Shown here: positions 63,200-64,000 of the stretch, piece by piece | Layout of the letters: each line of letters begins with the position of its first letter | Numbering within the stretch: the stretch's first letter is position 1 | Position numbers and translations under genes: made by a program | From: Duganella sp. Root1480D1 | Lineage (GTDB): Bacteria > Pseudomonadota > Gammaproteobacteria > Burkholderiales > Burkholderiaceae_D | Assembly: GCF_001427305.1 (NCBI RefSeq) | Contig: NZ_LMFZ01000001.1 | Coordinates: forward strand, 373,261 to 437,260 | Direction of reading: 5' to 3' | DNA: 64,000 nt | The notes under the pieces: generated by a model | What the model was told of the DNA's origin: nothing | What the model saw: only the letters and a program-made list of their open reading frames with translations | Databases searched by the model: none

Positions 63200-63830
63200 C
63201 AGTGCTGCCGCGCGCAGCCTGCCCTTGCTGCTGCGCGATAAAGCCGTCGAAGGCTGCAATCACGCGGTCGTAGCGGTGCTCATCGCCTTCCAACTGTGCC
63301 AGGGCATAGCAGGTCGCTTCAAGCGTCGAAAGCTGGTCGGGTGCATGCGCCTTGCGGATCAGGTAATGCGATGGCGGCGTGTCGCGCAACGGCAGGCGCG
63401 GCAAAGCTTGCAGGGCCGGGTTCAGGTACAGCATCTTGCGGCTCTTGCGCCAGGTGGCGTCCAGCACGAGCAGTTGAATTTGCGCCGGGGCCAGCACGGC
63501 ATTGAATGGCGGCGGCGGGGCAATGCCAAGCGACCGATCGCCGGGCGTGTCGGGGTATAGCAGCACCGGCTGGCGGCCGCCGGCGCCCAGCATGGCGCGC
63601 AGTGCCGCCTCATCAAACTGCTCGCCGATTTCGATGCGGCTGCCGGGCAGGCAAAGGTGCAGCAAACGCGCGCTGCCTTTGGCGTTTTCCACTTCCATCG
63701 GGTGCTGCAGGAGCAGGACATCGACCGTGCTGGCCACGGGCGCCGCCCAATGGCAGATGCAGGTGGCGGCAGGGCGCAGGCAGGTGGCGCACTTCGGGCG
63801 CCGCGGCAGGGTGTTCATGCCGCGGATCAT
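63192..63830 (-). CDS. DTW-domain protein, tRNA aminocarboxypropyltransferase-like
   Basis: A 212-residue DTW-domain protein. An N-terminal zinc-type cluster (CATCLRPAATCICH) precedes the core (VDVLLLQHPMEVENAKGSAR, LVLDATWRKSRKMLYLNP with the DxTW motif). Homologues place acp3U on tRNA (TapT/YfiP group). The start is either 63830 or the ATG at 63818 (MNTLPRRPKC); neither has a clear ribosome site. It converges on the Hsp70 operon (8-base overlap) and is just downstream of a TssA-like gene. Confidence 0.85.
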   Translation of the reverse strand: MIRGMNTLPRRPKCATCLRPAATCICHWAAPVASTVDVLLLQHPMEVENAKGSARLLHLCLPGSRIEIGEQFDEAALRAMLGAGGRQPVLLYPDTPGDRSLGIAPPPPFNAVLAPAQIQLLVLDATWRKSRKMLYLNPALQALPRLPLRDTPPSHYLIRKAHAPDQLSTLEATCYALAQLEGDEHRYDRVIAAFDGFIAQQQGQAARGSTAS

Positions 63831-63833
63831 ACA

Positions 63834-64000
63834 CTAGGCTTGCGGCGCGGCGCCAAGCAACTCGTCCAGTTGCGCAATCTGCGCCGGGTCCTTGACCACG
63901 GCACGCAGCCATTCATGCAGCGGCAGTTCGCCCCAACCGGCGGCCTTTTCCGCCAGGTAGGCAACGGGGCTATGCGGCTCGGTGCGACGGAAAAATTCAG
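63834..64000 (-). CDS. TssA/ImpA-like type VI secretion protein (C-terminal fragment)
   Basis: The frame ends in TAG at 63834-63836 and is cut by the window edge. The visible 54 or so residues include RRTEPHSPVAYLAEKAAGWG and ELPLHEWLRAVVKD, which match the conserved EPHSPVxYL and WGxxPL elements at the C terminus of TssA/ImpA proteins, the T6SS cap or assembly component. The 5' part and any other T6SS genes would lie to the right of the window. It precedes the DTW gene on the same strand by a few bases. Confidence 0.8.
   Translation of the reverse strand, partial: EFFRRTEPHSPVAYLAEKAAGWGELPLHEWLRAVVKDPAQIAQLDELLGAAPQA

Noticed and set aside
60962-63259. 765-codon minus-strand frame over the second Hsp70
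   Set aside because: Opposite an Hsp70 with intact ATP motifs; Ala/Gln/Arg-rich reverse translation without domains.

Overview
The window looks like the chromosome of a Betaproteobacterium of the order Burkholderiales, most likely family Oxalobacteraceae (Massilia/Duganella/Janthinobacterium-like). The support is GC-rich coding sequence, the betaproteobacterial ECF sigma/DUF3619/DUF3106/RDD block divergent from ilvBHC, the pssA-leuA neighbourhood, a complete isc operon with a betaproteobacterial type IscR, and cyoABCD followed by SURF1 and a RegB/RegA-type redox system. The assignment comes from gene content and order; no rRNA or tRNA gene was seen.

Layout. 0-3.5 kb: small stress and unknown genes (two OsmC proteins, a PEBP protein, an AraC regulator). 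3.7-6.4 kb: rpsO-pnp with a hairpin between the genes and a terminator after pnp. 6.4-9 kb: a BamE-like lipoprotein and an MFS transporter, with a single-gene RAYT transposase unit bounded by REP-like palindromes between them. 9-16.7 kb: cytochrome bo3 oxidase (cyoABCD), SURF1, RegB/RegA-like sensor and regulator, and an esterase. 16.6-20.4 kb: a CAT-like acetyltransferase, a SMI1/KNR4 protein, leuA and pssA. 20.5-24.5 kb: two tandem SIMPL proteins, a PafA-type phosphatase and a lipoprotein. 24.5-27.8 kb: ilvB-ilvH-ilvC. 28.2-30.6 kb: ECF sigma operon. 30.6-34.1 kb: methyltransferase, DUF2007, HTH/DUF2975 pair, hydrolase and WG-like protein. 34.1-42.3 kb: iscRSUA-hscBA-fdx-iscX followed by a methyltransferase, threonine aldolase and a pseudouridine synthase, all on the minus strand behind a good IscR site.

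42.4-44.8 kb: a uracil-DNA-glycosylase-like protein with a degenerate active site, then a SorAB-like sulfite dehydrogenase pair. 44.9-52.2 kb: a signalling cluster made of a TPR membrane protein without an output domain, a small Cys-containing unknown protein, a 1225-residue double hybrid kinase and a diguanylate cyclase with a periplasmic sensor. 52.2-55.4 kb: maiA, a fumarylacetoacetase-family gene and a VOC gene, divergent from a LysR regulator. 55.4-57.8 kb: ChaC, a possibly 5'-truncated unknown gene, a compact CAGTAG repeat element and a PA0069-type radical SAM gene. 57.9-64 kb: a tightly coupled DUF2760-Hsp70-Hsp70(DUF3731) operon, converging on a DTW-domain gene and the 3' end of a TssA/ImpA-like type VI secretion gene cut by the window edge.

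Most of the window is housekeeping. The parts most worth following are the tandem Hsp70/DUF2760 operon, the RAYT unit with its palindromes (plus two unrelated intergenic palindromes), the 10-bp-phased CAGTAG repeat element, the Ung-like protein lacking the catalytic Asp, and the receptor-like TPR protein without an output domain.
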